Below the pieces are notes generated by a model. It did no database searches. It was not told where the DNA came from and saw nothing but the letters and a program-made list of their open reading frames with translations. Made by a program: the position numbers and the translations under genes. Shown here in pieces: positions 1 to 8,584 of a stretch of 64,000 nt of DNA. The stretch spans positions 56,607 through 120,606 of the forward strand of contig CAXBBM010000010.1 in the NCBI GenBank assembly GCA_963973915.1, written 5' to 3'. The stretch comes from Polycyclovorans sp002706265 (lineage in GTDB: Bacteria; Pseudomonadota; Gammaproteobacteria; Nevskiales; Nevskiaceae). Position 1 is the stretch's first letter. Each line of letters starts with the position of its first letter.

Positions 1-556
1 CGTAGGCCAGGGTGGTAAAGGGCGACGGCACGATCATCCGGTCCCACGAGCCGAGCCGCCTGTGGCGCCTGGCGTGGTAGCTCATGGCAAGAATCGGCAA
101 GCCGGTGAGGCGGGCCGCCGCGACCACGCCGGCCTGCACTTGGTACACCGGCCCGCGCGGACCGTCTGGCGTGATGCCCAGATCAGCACCCGCCTTGGCG
201 GCGCGCAGCATTTCGCGCAGGGCCTGCGTCCCCCCGCGGCTGGACGAGCCGCGAATGCAGACCACGCCCAGATTGCGCATGGTCTCGGCGGCCAGCGTGC
301 CGTCGCGCGAGGCGCTGGCCAGCGGCCGGAACACGCGCCCTTCGGGCGCATGGGCCACATAGCCCATGGGCCCCACGATGTTGCGGTTGTGCCAGGCCAC
401 CATGATGAAACGCTGGCCACTGGCAAAATGCGCGTCGAGCAGCGCCTTGTTGTGAAACCGTTTGCGGCTGCTGACGTAAATGAAGCGCGCAAGCAGCGCC
501 AGGCACACGCCCAAAATGCGGGCCTTGAGCGTGATCGGTGCAATGTCGGTGGGCAT
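1..556 (-). CDS. DUF374 lysophospholipid acyltransferase-family protein (3' end outside window)
   Basis: The reading frame stays open to the left edge, so the C-terminus is missing. The visible protein has an N-terminal hydrophobic segment, then a VAWHNRN block, a GSSSRGG block and a TPDGPRGP block. This series is characteristic of the DUF374 branch of the lysophospholipid acyltransferase superfamily, which acts on lipid or lipid A precursors at the inner membrane. The HN of AWHNRN replaces the usual HX4D core, as is common in this branch. The ATG at 556 was chosen because translation from it begins just before the hydrophobic segment. An in-frame ATG at 610 would add 18 residues that look non-coding and would shorten the gap to the divergent hydrolase to 21 bp. 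Substrate is not determinable. Confidence 0.8.
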   Translation of the reverse strand, partial: MPTDIAPITLKARILGVCLALLARFIYVSSRKRFHNKALLDAHFASGQRFIMVAWHNRNIVGPMGYVAHAPEGRVFRPLASASRDGTLAAETMRNLGVVCIRGSSSRGGTQALREMLRAAKAGADLGITPDGPRGPVYQVQAGVVAAARLTGLPILAMSYHARRHRRLGSWDRMIVPSPFTTLAY

Positions 557-631
557 GGATGGGATCTGACCAATCGGGTGGACGGCGGCGGACAAAACGT
601 GCCGCCGCATCAATGAGGGGGAGCATAGGCA

Positions 632-1576
632 ATGCTGGGCTACGGAGCACTGGGAATCATCGGCCTGCTGGCGGGCCTGGCGCTGTTCAGCCTGTGGGGC
701 CAGCACCGCATCGAGCGCGAGGTGCCGCCCATCGGCCAGTTCATCGATATCGACGGCGTGCGCCTGCATTACATCGAGCGCGGTCGCGGCCAGCCCATCA
801 TTCTGCTGCACGGCGCCAGCTCGAATCTGCGTGACTTTGCCACCAGCATTGTGGACGCGCTGGCGCGCGACTACCGGGTGCTGGCCTTCGACCGCCCCGG
901 GTATGGCTACAGCCAGAGGCTGCCGGGCGACTGGGCCGACCCCGCCAGCGTGATGGACCTGATCTTGCGGGCCAGCACGCAATTGGGTGCCGAGCAGCCC
1001 ATCGTGCTGGGTCACTCGTGGTCGGGCGCCCTGGTCATGGCCGCGCTGGTGGAATACCCCGACCGCATCCGCGGTGGCGTGTCGCTGGCCGGCGTGGCCG
1101 GTCACTGGGCAGGCTCGGTGGGCTGGACCTACGACATTGGCAAGCTGCCGGTGATTGGCCCGCTGTTCGCCTGGACCATGGTCTACCCGGTGGGCCGTGA
1201 CCACATTCACGACGCGGTGGTGGGCGTGCTTGCACCCGACCCGGTGCCGCCCGCTTATGTCGACAACATTGGCGGCCGGCTCGCGCTGCGGCCCCGGTCG
1301 TTTCTGTACAACGTGGAAGACACGACGCGGCTCAATGAGTACATGCAGAACCTCAGTCCACGCTACGACGAAATCACCCAACCGCTGCTGATCATTCACG
1401 GCGAGGCCGATACGCTGGTGCCCTTCTGGAATCATGGTCGCCGCGTGCTGCCCGTGGTGCAGCATGCGCAGGTGGTGATGATTCCCGGCGCCGGCCACGC
1501 GCCGCATCATGCGCACCCCGGTGCGGTCACGCACGCCATTGTCAGATCTTTTCCGCCCACGGTTGAATCACCATGA
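632..1576 (+). CDS. Membrane-anchored alpha/beta hydrolase
   Basis: This 314-residue protein starts with one hydrophobic segment (about residues 4-23), so it is probably anchored in the inner membrane with the catalytic domain outside. The alpha/beta hydrolase core is clear: oxyanion-hole HG at 60-61, nucleophile elbow GHSWSG with Ser129, acid Asp260 in GEAD, and His289 in GAGH. An AGGGGGAG-type ribosome site lies just before the ATG. Its stop overlaps the start of the next gene (ATGA), so the two are cotranslated. The family includes esterases, lipases and C-C hydrolases; the substrate cannot be read from the sequence. Confidence 0.85.
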   Translation: MLGYGALGIIGLLAGLALFSLWGQHRIEREVPPIGQFIDIDGVRLHYIERGRGQPIILLHGASSNLRDFATSIVDALARDYRVLAFDRPGYGYSQRLPGDWADPASVMDLILRASTQLGAEQPIVLGHSWSGALVMAALVEYPDRIRGGVSLAGVAGHWAGSVGWTYDIGKLPVIGPLFAWTMVYPVGRDHIHDAVVGVLAPDPVPPAYVDNIGGRLALRPRSFLYNVEDTTRLNEYMQNLSPRYDEITQPLLIIHGEADTLVPFWNHGRRVLPVVQHAQVVMIPGAGHAPHHAHPGAVTHAIVRSFPPTVESP

Positions 1577-2109
1577 AAATCCTCTTCGCGCTGCTCATGG
1601 CGCTGGTGGGCGGTGCGCTGTTTGCCCAGCCTTACTACACCGCTTACCAGATGCGCGCCGCGGCCGACCGGCGCGACCACGAGGCGCTGGCCACCTACAT
1701 CGACTTTCCTGCCGTGCGCGCCAGTCTCAAGCGTCAGGGCACCGAGTTTGCGCAGCGTCAGGTTGCGAAGAAGGTCGGCGAGGGCCCGCTGTCGGAGCTT
1801 GGGGGTCTGCTCGGCAGCGTGCTCAGTGACCGCATGATCGATGCCGCCGTCACGCCGGAAAGCCTGGGCAGGCTGATGGCGCAGGACCCGGCCCAACCCG
1901 CAGCACCAAGCCCGCCGGCCGAGCCGGGCGACCCCGGGCGTCCGCAGCCCCGACCCGAACCCGACCCCGAACCCGAGCTGCGGTTTGGCTACACCGCCTG
2001 GGACCGCTTCGAGGTGACCTCGGATGACCACGGCCAGATCACCCGCATGGTGCTCGGCCGGCAGGGGCTGGCGTGGCGGCTGATCGCGGTCATTCTCGAA
2101 GACCGATAG
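1573..2109 (+). CDS. DUF2939 family secreted/periplasmic protein
   Basis: A 178-residue protein with an N-terminal hydrophobic export segment (about 1-19), followed by PYYTAYQMRAAAD and a YIDFPAVRASLK stretch. These match the start of DUF2939 proteins, whose function is unknown. A proline-rich linker, about residues 104-136 with repeated Pro-Glu and Pro-Asp, separates this from a compact C-terminal part (YTAWDRFEV onwards). The gene overlaps the end of the preceding hydrolase by four bases and is the second cistron of that pair. Confidence 0.7.
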   Translation: MKILFALLMALVGGALFAQPYYTAYQMRAAADRRDHEALATYIDFPAVRASLKRQGTEFAQRQVAKKVGEGPLSELGGLLGSVLSDRMIDAAVTPESLGRLMAQDPAQPAAPSPPAEPGDPGRPQPRPEPDPEPELRFGYTAWDRFEVTSDDHGQITRMVLGRQGLAWRLIAVILEDR

Positions 2110-2128
2110 CGATCGGCCACCGCCGCGA

Positions 2129-3622
2129 TCAGGCCGCGTTCCTGATGGCGGCCTTGGCCATGTCGTCAAAGCGCAGCTTGCCGTCTTCGATCTTGCCGTA
2201 GCGCAGTTCGGGCACGTCCCGCAGGTAGTTCTGCGACATCTGCCACGGGCTCTGCGTGCCCTGGCGCGGCAGGGTTGCGGCGGCACGCTTCACGTAGCCC
2301 GATGACAGTGCCCCGAGAATGGTGTTGTTCTCGTCCATGCAGCCTTCATCATCGCGCGGCACTGCCGTGCGGTAGCCCTTGGCATCCATGTGCTTGATCA
2401 GGCGGCAGAGGTATTCGCAGGCAATGTCCACCTTCAGCGTCCACGAGATGTTGGTGTAGCCGACGATCATCGCGGCGTTGGGCACGTCCTGCATCAGCAC
2501 GCCCTTGTAGAGCATGTGCTCACGCGGCTGGATGGGCTTGCCATCGACCACCATTTCGCTGCCGCCCAGCATCTGCACCTGCAGGCCGGTGGCGGTGACG
2601 ATGATGTCGGCCTTGAGTTCCTGGCCCGATTTGAGGCGAATGCCGTCGGGGGTAAAGGTGTCGATGTGGTCGGTTTCGACACTGGCCTTGCCGGCGCGAA
2701 TGGCCTTGAACAGATCGCCACTGGGCACCACGCACAGGCGCTCGTCCCAGGGGTTGTAACGGGGGGTGAAGTGGCGCATGTCGGCGTGCGCGCCGATCTG
2801 CTTTTTCACCCGGCCGAGCAGGAAGCGTCTCATCGCATCGGGCCGGCGCCGCGAAAACTCGAAGAGCCCCCGCGCCAGCAGAATGTTGCGGCTGCGGTTG
2901 AGCTTGTAGGCGAGCTTTGACGGCAGCCATTTCTGCAGGCCGGCGGCCAGCTTGTCGATGCTCGGCACCGACAGGATGTAGGTGGGCGAGCGCTGCAACA
3001 TGGTCACGTGTTCGGCATCGGGCGCCATCGACGGCACCAGCGTGATGGCGGTGGCGCCGCTGCCGATGATGACCACGCGCTTGCCCGAATAATCGAGGTC
3101 TTTCGGCCAGAACTGCGGGTGGACGATCTGGCCCTTGAAGTCCTTCTCGCCCGGAAATTCGGGGCGGTAGCCCTGGTCGTAGTTGTAGTAGCCGGTGCAA
3201 CCGATCAGAAACCGTGCGGTGTAGGTTTCGGCTTCGCCGTCGTCGGTAGCGGCGTCCACCGTCCACAGGGCCTCTTCGGAAGACCACGACGCGCGCAGCA
3301 CCTTGCGGCCAAAGCGGATGTGCCGGGGCACGTCATATTCGGCGGCCGTGGCGTTCACGTACGCACGGATCGACGGCCCGTCGGCAAGAATTTTCGGCTC
3401 GGTCCACGGACGAAACTGGAAGCCGAAGCTGTACATGTCAGAGTCCGAGCGGATGCCCGGATAGTTGAACAGCGACCAGGTGCCGCCAATCTCCTGCCGT
3501 CGCTCGAGAATCGCGAAGCGCTTGCCCGGGCATTGCCGGGTGAGGTGGCAGGCGGCGCCAATGCCGGAAATGCCGGCGCCAATGATCAGTACATCCAGCG
3601 GTTGATTGCGCGTCTTCATCAT
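2129..3622 (-). CDS. Flavin-containing monooxygenase, Baeyer-Villiger type
   Basis: A 497-residue class B flavoprotein monooxygenase. The first Rossmann motif GAGISG (15-20) binds FAD and a second, GSGATA (187-192), binds NADPH. Between them FKGQIVHPQFWP (162-173) fits the Baeyer-Villiger/FMO fingerprint FxGxxxHxxxW. Such enzymes insert oxygen into ketones or oxygenate soft heteroatoms; substrate here is unknown. Two consecutive ATG codons open the gene (3622 and 3619); a GGAG site is better spaced for the second. It is divergent from the defence operon at 3797. Confidence 0.88.
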   Translation of the reverse strand: MMKTRNQPLDVLIIGAGISGIGAACHLTRQCPGKRFAILERRQEIGGTWSLFNYPGIRSDSDMYSFGFQFRPWTEPKILADGPSIRAYVNATAAEYDVPRHIRFGRKVLRASWSSEEALWTVDAATDDGEAETYTARFLIGCTGYYNYDQGYRPEFPGEKDFKGQIVHPQFWPKDLDYSGKRVVIIGSGATAITLVPSMAPDAEHVTMLQRSPTYILSVPSIDKLAAGLQKWLPSKLAYKLNRSRNILLARGLFEFSRRRPDAMRRFLLGRVKKQIGAHADMRHFTPRYNPWDERLCVVPSGDLFKAIRAGKASVETDHIDTFTPDGIRLKSGQELKADIIVTATGLQVQMLGGSEMVVDGKPIQPREHMLYKGVLMQDVPNAAMIVGYTNISWTLKVDIACEYLCRLIKHMDAKGYRTAVPRDDEGCMDENNTILGALSSGYVKRAAATLPRQGTQSPWQMSQNYLRDVPELRYGKIEDGKLRFDDMAKAAIRNAA

Positions 3623-3784
3623 TCACTCCACTCACGACGGATCGCCTGACCACCGGGTCGGACGGGCGGCAAACCTTGCCAGCAAATGCTGTCATCGACA
3701 TGGGCTGCAGCGCCAGCCCGCAGCGGCGGTGGCAACACTTGGGGCGTTCAAAACCGCGCGCCCCTTGCCCTGAGCAATGCCGGC

Positions 3785-3790
3785 TAGAAT
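3785..3790 (+). promoter_or_regulatory. Candidate -10 box of the Wadjet-like operon
   Basis: TAGAAT lies 6 bases before the ATG at 3797. Initiation the usual 6-8 bases after a -10 would place the transcript start at or next to the ATG, giving a leaderless or nearly leaderless mRNA. No convincing -35 sits at 17-bp spacing (TTGCCC is only 14 bp upstream). No ribosome site precedes the ATG. Confidence 0.45.
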
Positions 3791-3796
3791 CAGCCG

Positions 3797-5086
3797 ATGC
3801 GCAGCGAGACCCCCGACCCCGACCGCCTGGACGACTGGTTCATCGCCGGGGTGGAGGCCGCCGATGTCACCGCGCTGCGGCCGCTTTCGCGTGCGCGGCC
3901 GTCCCTTCAGGCACTGATGACGGTCTTCAGCGGCGCCGAAGCCGCGGTCATGATTCGCCTGCTGGTGCTGCGCGAACTCGGCAGCCGGCCGGGTGCGCCG
4001 TGGTTTTCGCGCGCCGAACTGGATCAGCAGTTTCCCTACCTTGACGCCGCCAAGCTCGACAACCTGATCGCCCGTCTGCGGGTCAACGGCATTCTGGCCT
4101 GGGACTCTGAAACCTCGCGCTACAGCATCAGCCCGCTGGGACGCATGCTGATTGCTGCGGTCTCTTCGCTGCTCAAGTTTGGTGACGACGGCAGCGAGCT
4201 GGGCTATCTGGCCGGCCAGCTTGCCGCCGGCGGGGCGATCGGCGGCGTCACCACCGACGATCTGCAGCACCTGCTGGCCCGCCTCACCGAGCTGAAGGAC
4301 AAGTTTGATCGCGCCATCGTCTCGGGCTCGGAGTCACGCATTCGCGACGCCGCCCAAGAACTCGACAAGGTCTGGGGCTGGGTGGACAAGGGCAGTGAGG
4401 TGCTGCGCGCCATCACCGAGCAATCGGACATGGATGGCCCGGCCCACCGCGTCGCGCAACGGATCGGCCAGGTGCAGAGCGAATTGCTGCGCATGAGCGG
4501 GCGCTTTCAGAACGCGCTGTCGAAACTGGAAAGCCAAAAAGTGCACCTGGGCGCCACCGGCCTGTCCACCACCGACATCGGCGCCTGGCTGCGGCAGTGC
4601 AGTCCGGCACAGCTCACGGCGCTGCTCGACGGCGCGGTTGCACCCGGGCCGTCGATGGCCTTTGCGCTGGGCGATATTGCGCTCGATATTGCCGAGTTCG
4701 AACTGATCGACAAGGTGCGGCCCGAGCGCCTCAGCGCGCCGCTGCCGGATGCCTGCGAGGCTGCGGTGAGCGAGGCGGTGGAACTCGAACCGCCCGACTA
4801 TGCGGCGCTGGACCAGTGGCGCGATGCCCTGCGCGTGGCCCCCGACGGCTGGCCTCTGGCCGCGGCCCTGCCGCTGCGCGACTACGAACTGTCGAGCTAT
4901 CGACTGTCGCTGCTGTCGATTCTGGGCGATCAGGAGTCCGCCACCATGGACGGCCCGGTGGCCGATCTGGCCCGCCTTGATCGCCGCCTGGAATGGACCG
5001 GCAACCCCGTTCCGGTGCACCGCGATGGCGTTGCCGAGATGAGCGAGGGGCGGCTGCGCGGAGGGCCGGTCACCGATGGAAGCTGA
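3797..5086 (+). CDS. jetA: Wadjet-like condensin subunit JetA (kleisin-position protein with winged helix)
   Basis: First gene of a four-gene operon. The 429-residue product has a winged-helix-like region at about 47-125 (ending ISPLGRMLI) and a long helical region from about 145 to 270, the layout expected for a kleisin-like or MukF-like subunit that bridges the SMC heads. The C-terminal 100 residues end in a less structured tail. I could not match it confidently to DUF3375, the usual JetA domain, so the name rests on gene order, size and the partners. It overlaps jetB by 11 bases. Alternative reading: an Mks-type condensin subunit (MksF-like). Confidence 0.6.
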   Translation: MRSETPDPDRLDDWFIAGVEAADVTALRPLSRARPSLQALMTVFSGAEAAVMIRLLVLRELGSRPGAPWFSRAELDQQFPYLDAAKLDNLIARLRVNGILAWDSETSRYSISPLGRMLIAAVSSLLKFGDDGSELGYLAGQLAAGGAIGGVTTDDLQHLLARLTELKDKFDRAIVSGSESRIRDAAQELDKVWGWVDKGSEVLRAITEQSDMDGPAHRVAQRIGQVQSELLRMSGRFQNALSKLESQKVHLGATGLSTTDIGAWLRQCSPAQLTALLDGAVAPGPSMAFALGDIALDIAEFELIDKVRPERLSAPLPDACEAAVSEAVELEPPDYAALDQWRDALRVAPDGWPLAAALPLRDYELSSYRLSLLSILGDQESATMDGPVADLARLDRRLEWTGNPVPVHRDGVAEMSEGRLRGGPVTDGS

Positions 5087-5798
5087 GCTGCAGACCCTGA
5101 TCGCCCGACTGGCGGCGCATCGCGTATTGCCGCGCAGCGACGCGCTGGTGATGCGGGCGCTCACCGATGATCTGTTCTTCACGGCCCTGACCGAGCGCCT
5201 GACGGCCTGCGGGCTGGAGTGGGTCGAACACCCGTATGCCGAGCATGTCTGCCTGCGCATCCGGCGCGATCTGGAGCAGCCGGTGTTCGGCGCCGAAGAC
5301 CATTGGCTGTCGAACAACCTCAACCTCACGCGCGACCAGATGGCACTGCTGGTGGTGCTGTGGGCGTTGCTGATCCTGCCCAAGCGCAGCCGCCAGATCG
5401 AACGCAAGAACGACAGCGCCGCCCTGCGTCAGGGTGAGATGTTTGCCACCGACAAGCCACTGCCCAGCGCGACGGCGCTGGACATTTCAATCGCCGAGGC
5501 GACCCTGCTCGCCGACTTTGGCGACCGCCTGGGCGGCAAGACCCGCATCAAGAATTTCGGGCTGCCGGTGCTCTCGCGGCACGGCTTCATCGAGCGCCGC
5601 GACGGCCGCATCCACGAAGGCCCGCTGCTCGACCTGGTGCTCGACTACAACCGCATGGCGCGCCGCGTGCTCGATGGCGCCCTTGCCGACCTGTTCGGTC
5701 AGCGTCTCGATCAGGTGATCGACACCCCCGAGGCCGAAGGACTCGATGACGGCGATGACGGCGACAACGCCGAGGACGGCCACCATGTTCAGCATTGA
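5076..5798 (+). CDS. jetB: Wadjet-like small condensin subunit JetB (MukE/DUF4194-like)
   Basis: A 240-residue protein in the position and size class of JetB/MksE, the KITE-type subunit that binds the kleisin. It begins with short helical segments; the middle (about 85-105) is hydrophobic and helical (MALLVVLWALLILPK), and winged-helix-like segments follow (TLLADFGDRLGG, VLSRHGFIERR). The C-terminus is strongly acidic (about 218-235, Asp/Glu-rich). A GGAGGG site about 10 bases before the ATG lies inside jetA. Its last 14 bases overlap the chosen start of jetC. Assignment depends largely on context. Confidence 0.6.
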   Translation: MEAELQTLIARLAAHRVLPRSDALVMRALTDDLFFTALTERLTACGLEWVEHPYAEHVCLRIRRDLEQPVFGAEDHWLSNNLNLTRDQMALLVVLWALLILPKRSRQIERKNDSAALRQGEMFATDKPLPSATALDISIAEATLLADFGDRLGGKTRIKNFGLPVLSRHGFIERRDGRIHEGPLLDLVLDYNRMARRVLDGALADLFGQRLDQVIDTPEAEGLDDGDDGDNAEDGHHVQH

Positions 5799-8577
5799 GC
5801 GTTTCGAACTGGTGCACTGGGACTGGTGGCAACGATTCGCCGTGCCGCTGGACGCCAACATCGTCACCATCGTCGGCCCCAATGGCTCGGGCAAGACCAC
5901 CCTGCTCGACGCGCTGCGCACCGCGCTGGCCATCGACTGCTCGGCAGGCCGCGACTACAAGCGCTACGTGCGGCGCAGCGACAAGCCCTACGCCTGGCTG
6001 CGCATGGTGGTGTCCAACGGGCGCACCGCGCGCGGCCAGCTTGCGTTCTGGCCCATCACCACGCCGCAGGTCACGCTGTTCTGTCGCATCCGCAAAAAAG
6101 GCGGCGACTGGGAGCGCAGCTACGGCATCGGCAGCGGCGACGTGCCGGTGGAGCGCGCCGAGGAGGCCGACGCCGTGACCTGGATCGGCGTCCGTCAATA
6201 TGCCGCCCAGCTTGAGGGCGCGGGCCTGACCCGGGCCATCAAACGGGTGCTGGCGCTTGACCAGGGCCACACCGACAAGCTCTGCGAATACTCCGGCCAG
6301 GAGCTGCTCAAGCTGGTGTTCGACGTTTTTGGCGACCAGGAAGTGCTCGACAACTACCAGAAGGCGCGCGACGAGCAGAATGGCGCCGCCCGCGAATTGG
6401 ACGCGCTGAAGACCCAGCTTGCCCGCCTGCACACCGCCCTGCAGGCCGCAGAGGCCGACGTGAACTCCTACAACGACCTGCAACGCCTCAACGGCGAACT
6501 GCAGGAGCTGCACGGCCAATGGGTGCCGCGCACGCGGCTCGCCGAACTGGTCGAGACCTTGCGTGGCGGCCGCAGCCAGCTGCGGGGCAAGCGCCGCGAG
6601 GCGGTGGAAGCCCAGCGACAGCGCACCGCCCACCGGGCGCGCCTTGCAACGCTCACCGCCGAGCTTGCGGCCATCGAACAGGCCGAACAGCACGCCAAAG
6701 CCGCGCTGGAGGCCGTTCAGAAGCAGGAAGCGCCGCTGAACCTTGCCCTGGGGGCCGCGCAGGCGCTGCTGGATCAGCGCGAGACGCTGGTGGCGCGGGT
6801 TGCCGAACAGGCCGACGACTTCGATGCCGAGGCCGCCAGCCGCGAGGTTGAGCGCCTGCGCCGCAAGGGCTTCGCGCTGGAGCAGACGCTCACCGCGCTC
6901 GATGCCGAAAAATCGGAACTCGACGCACGCCTGGCCGCACTGGAATCCGGCCGGCGACCGATGCCCGCAGAGGTTGCCCAGTTTCGGGCCGAGCTGGACC
7001 GCGCCGGGATAGGCCATGTGGCGCTGGCGGAAATCGTCGAGATCGCCGACCCGCACTGGCAGGACGCTGCCGAGGCGGTACTGGCCGGCGTGCGCCACCT
7101 GCTGCTGCTGGAAGACCCGGCCGATCGTGCCGCCGCCTGGCGTCTGGGCGAGCAGCACCGCTTCCGTCATTACCTGGTGCCCGACCGTGCCGCGCCCGGC
7201 ACCGCCCGGCCGGGCTCGCTGCTCGAATGCCTGCGCTTTTCGGCCCATCCGCCCACCTGGTTGCTGCGCCTGCTCGACGGCATCCAGCGCGTCGAAACCG
7301 TGGAAGCGGGCGCGCGGTTGCCGGATGCACAGGCCTGGATCACGCCGCGCGGCTATCAGCGTGAGCGCCGCGGAGCGCGTGACATCAGCGTGCGCGACAG
7401 CCACTTTGGCGCGCACGCCGCCACGCAGACCCGCTCACGTCGGGCACAGATCGAGGCCGAGGCGCAGCGCCTGCGCGACGAACTGGCCGGGCATCTGCGG
7501 CGGCTGGACACGCTGACGGCACGGCTGGCCGGTATTGATGCCGCGCAGGTGCTGTCGGCACGGCAAGCCGAGTTCGGGCGGGCCGAAGCCGAGCGCACAC
7601 GCCTGAGCGCCGAGATCGCCGCGGTGGCGACACAGCGCGCCGCGGCGGCACAGCGGTACTACGAAACCACGCAGGCGCGGCCGCCCCTGGAACGCAGCCA
7701 CGCGCTGTCTGAAGAGGCGGTGCGCGTGGGCGAGCAGCGCGTGCGCGACATCCAGCTCGATCTTGCCAATGCGCAGCGCAGCTACGTCAACAGCGGCCTG
7801 GCCCTGCGCGCGATGCGGGTCAACAAGCCGGCGGCGTGGCACCGGGACGCCGGCGTTGCCGAAACGCGCGCCCGGTATGACTCGGTCAAGGCGGTCGAAC
7901 ACGACATCGAGCGGCTGGAGCGGCGCAAGCGGGAAAGTCATTTCGTGACCGACCCCCACTGCGTCCTGGTCCGCGACAAGCTCAAGCTCGACCACGACCA
8001 GCTCGACGCGCGGATCGAACAGCAGAGTGCCCAGCTTGAACGCGCCCGCAGCACCACCGACCGGGCGCGTGCGCAGTACATCAACGTGCTCAAGGCCACC
8101 CTGCGGCGCTACGCACGCAACCTCGAAAAGCTGGGCGCGCTTGCCGGCATTGCGGTGGAGGTGGGCTACCCCAACCTCGCCAACGATGACCTGAGCCTCA
8201 CCCAGGCAGCACTCGCGGTGCAGTTCAACTTCGATCAGAAGGGGCTGATCGGCCTCAACGACGGCGAGGCCTCCGGCGGCCAGCAGGTGATGAAGTCGAT
8301 GATTCTGCTGGTGGGGCTGATGATGGAAGACGAGGGCGCGAGCGGCGGCTTCGTGTTCATCGACGAGCCGTTCGCGCATCTCGACATCTTCAACATCGAC
8401 AGGGTGGGCGCGTTTCTGCAGGCGACCCAGGCGCAGTACATCGTCACCACGCCCAACACCCACAACGTCAACGTGTTCAAGCCCTCAGAGCTGACCCTGC
8501 TGACCCAGAAACGCCGACCCGGCGAAGCCCACGCGCTGCCGGTCGCCTTCCTGCGTCGCGCACGGCCGGCGGGCTGA
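5785..8577 (+). CDS. jetC: Wadjet-like SMC ATPase JetC
   Basis: A 930-residue SMC/Rad50-type ATPase. From the ATG at 5785 it opens with a head half containing Walker A GPNGSGKTT (31-39). Long Glu/Ala/Arg/Gln-rich coiled coils then flank a central globular part (about 390-520) that may be the hinge. The second head half carries the signature ASGGQQ (829-834) and Walker B FIDEPFAHLD (858-867). In Wadjet systems JetC drives loop extrusion on plasmid DNA. An in-frame ATG at 5746 would add 13 residues and overlap jetB by 53 bases; 5785 starts directly before MFSIERFEL, the normal head start. Type I JetC proteins tend to be longer. Confidence 0.8.
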   Translation: MFSIERFELVHWDWWQRFAVPLDANIVTIVGPNGSGKTTLLDALRTALAIDCSAGRDYKRYVRRSDKPYAWLRMVVSNGRTARGQLAFWPITTPQVTLFCRIRKKGGDWERSYGIGSGDVPVERAEEADAVTWIGVRQYAAQLEGAGLTRAIKRVLALDQGHTDKLCEYSGQELLKLVFDVFGDQEVLDNYQKARDEQNGAARELDALKTQLARLHTALQAAEADVNSYNDLQRLNGELQELHGQWVPRTRLAELVETLRGGRSQLRGKRREAVEAQRQRTAHRARLATLTAELAAIEQAEQHAKAALEAVQKQEAPLNLALGAAQALLDQRETLVARVAEQADDFDAEAASREVERLRRKGFALEQTLTALDAEKSELDARLAALESGRRPMPAEVAQFRAELDRAGIGHVALAEIVEIADPHWQDAAEAVLAGVRHLLLLEDPADRAAAWRLGEQHRFRHYLVPDRAAPGTARPGSLLECLRFSAHPPTWLLRLLDGIQRVETVEAGARLPDAQAWITPRGYQRERRGARDISVRDSHFGAHAATQTRSRRAQIEAEAQRLRDELAGHLRRLDTLTARLAGIDAAQVLSARQAEFGRAEAERTRLSAEIAAVATQRAAAAQRYYETTQARPPLERSHALSEEAVRVGEQRVRDIQLDLANAQRSYVNSGLALRAMRVNKPAAWHRDAGVAETRARYDSVKAVEHDIERLERRKRESHFVTDPHCVLVRDKLKLDHDQLDARIEQQSAQLERARSTTDRARAQYINVLKATLRRYARNLEKLGALAGIAVEVGYPNLANDDLSLTQAALAVQFNFDQKGLIGLNDGEASGGQQVMKSMILLVGLMMEDEGASGGFVFIDEPFAHLDIFNIDRVGAFLQATQAQYIVTTPNTHNVNVFKPSELTLLTQKRRPGEAHALPVAFLRRARPAG

Positions 8578-8584
8578 GGCGCCA

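Noticed and set aside
5587..7416. A 609-codon open frame on the minus strand opposite jetB/jetC
   Set aside because: Composition is that of an antisense shadow; it lies fully inside the well-supported SMC ATPase frame.
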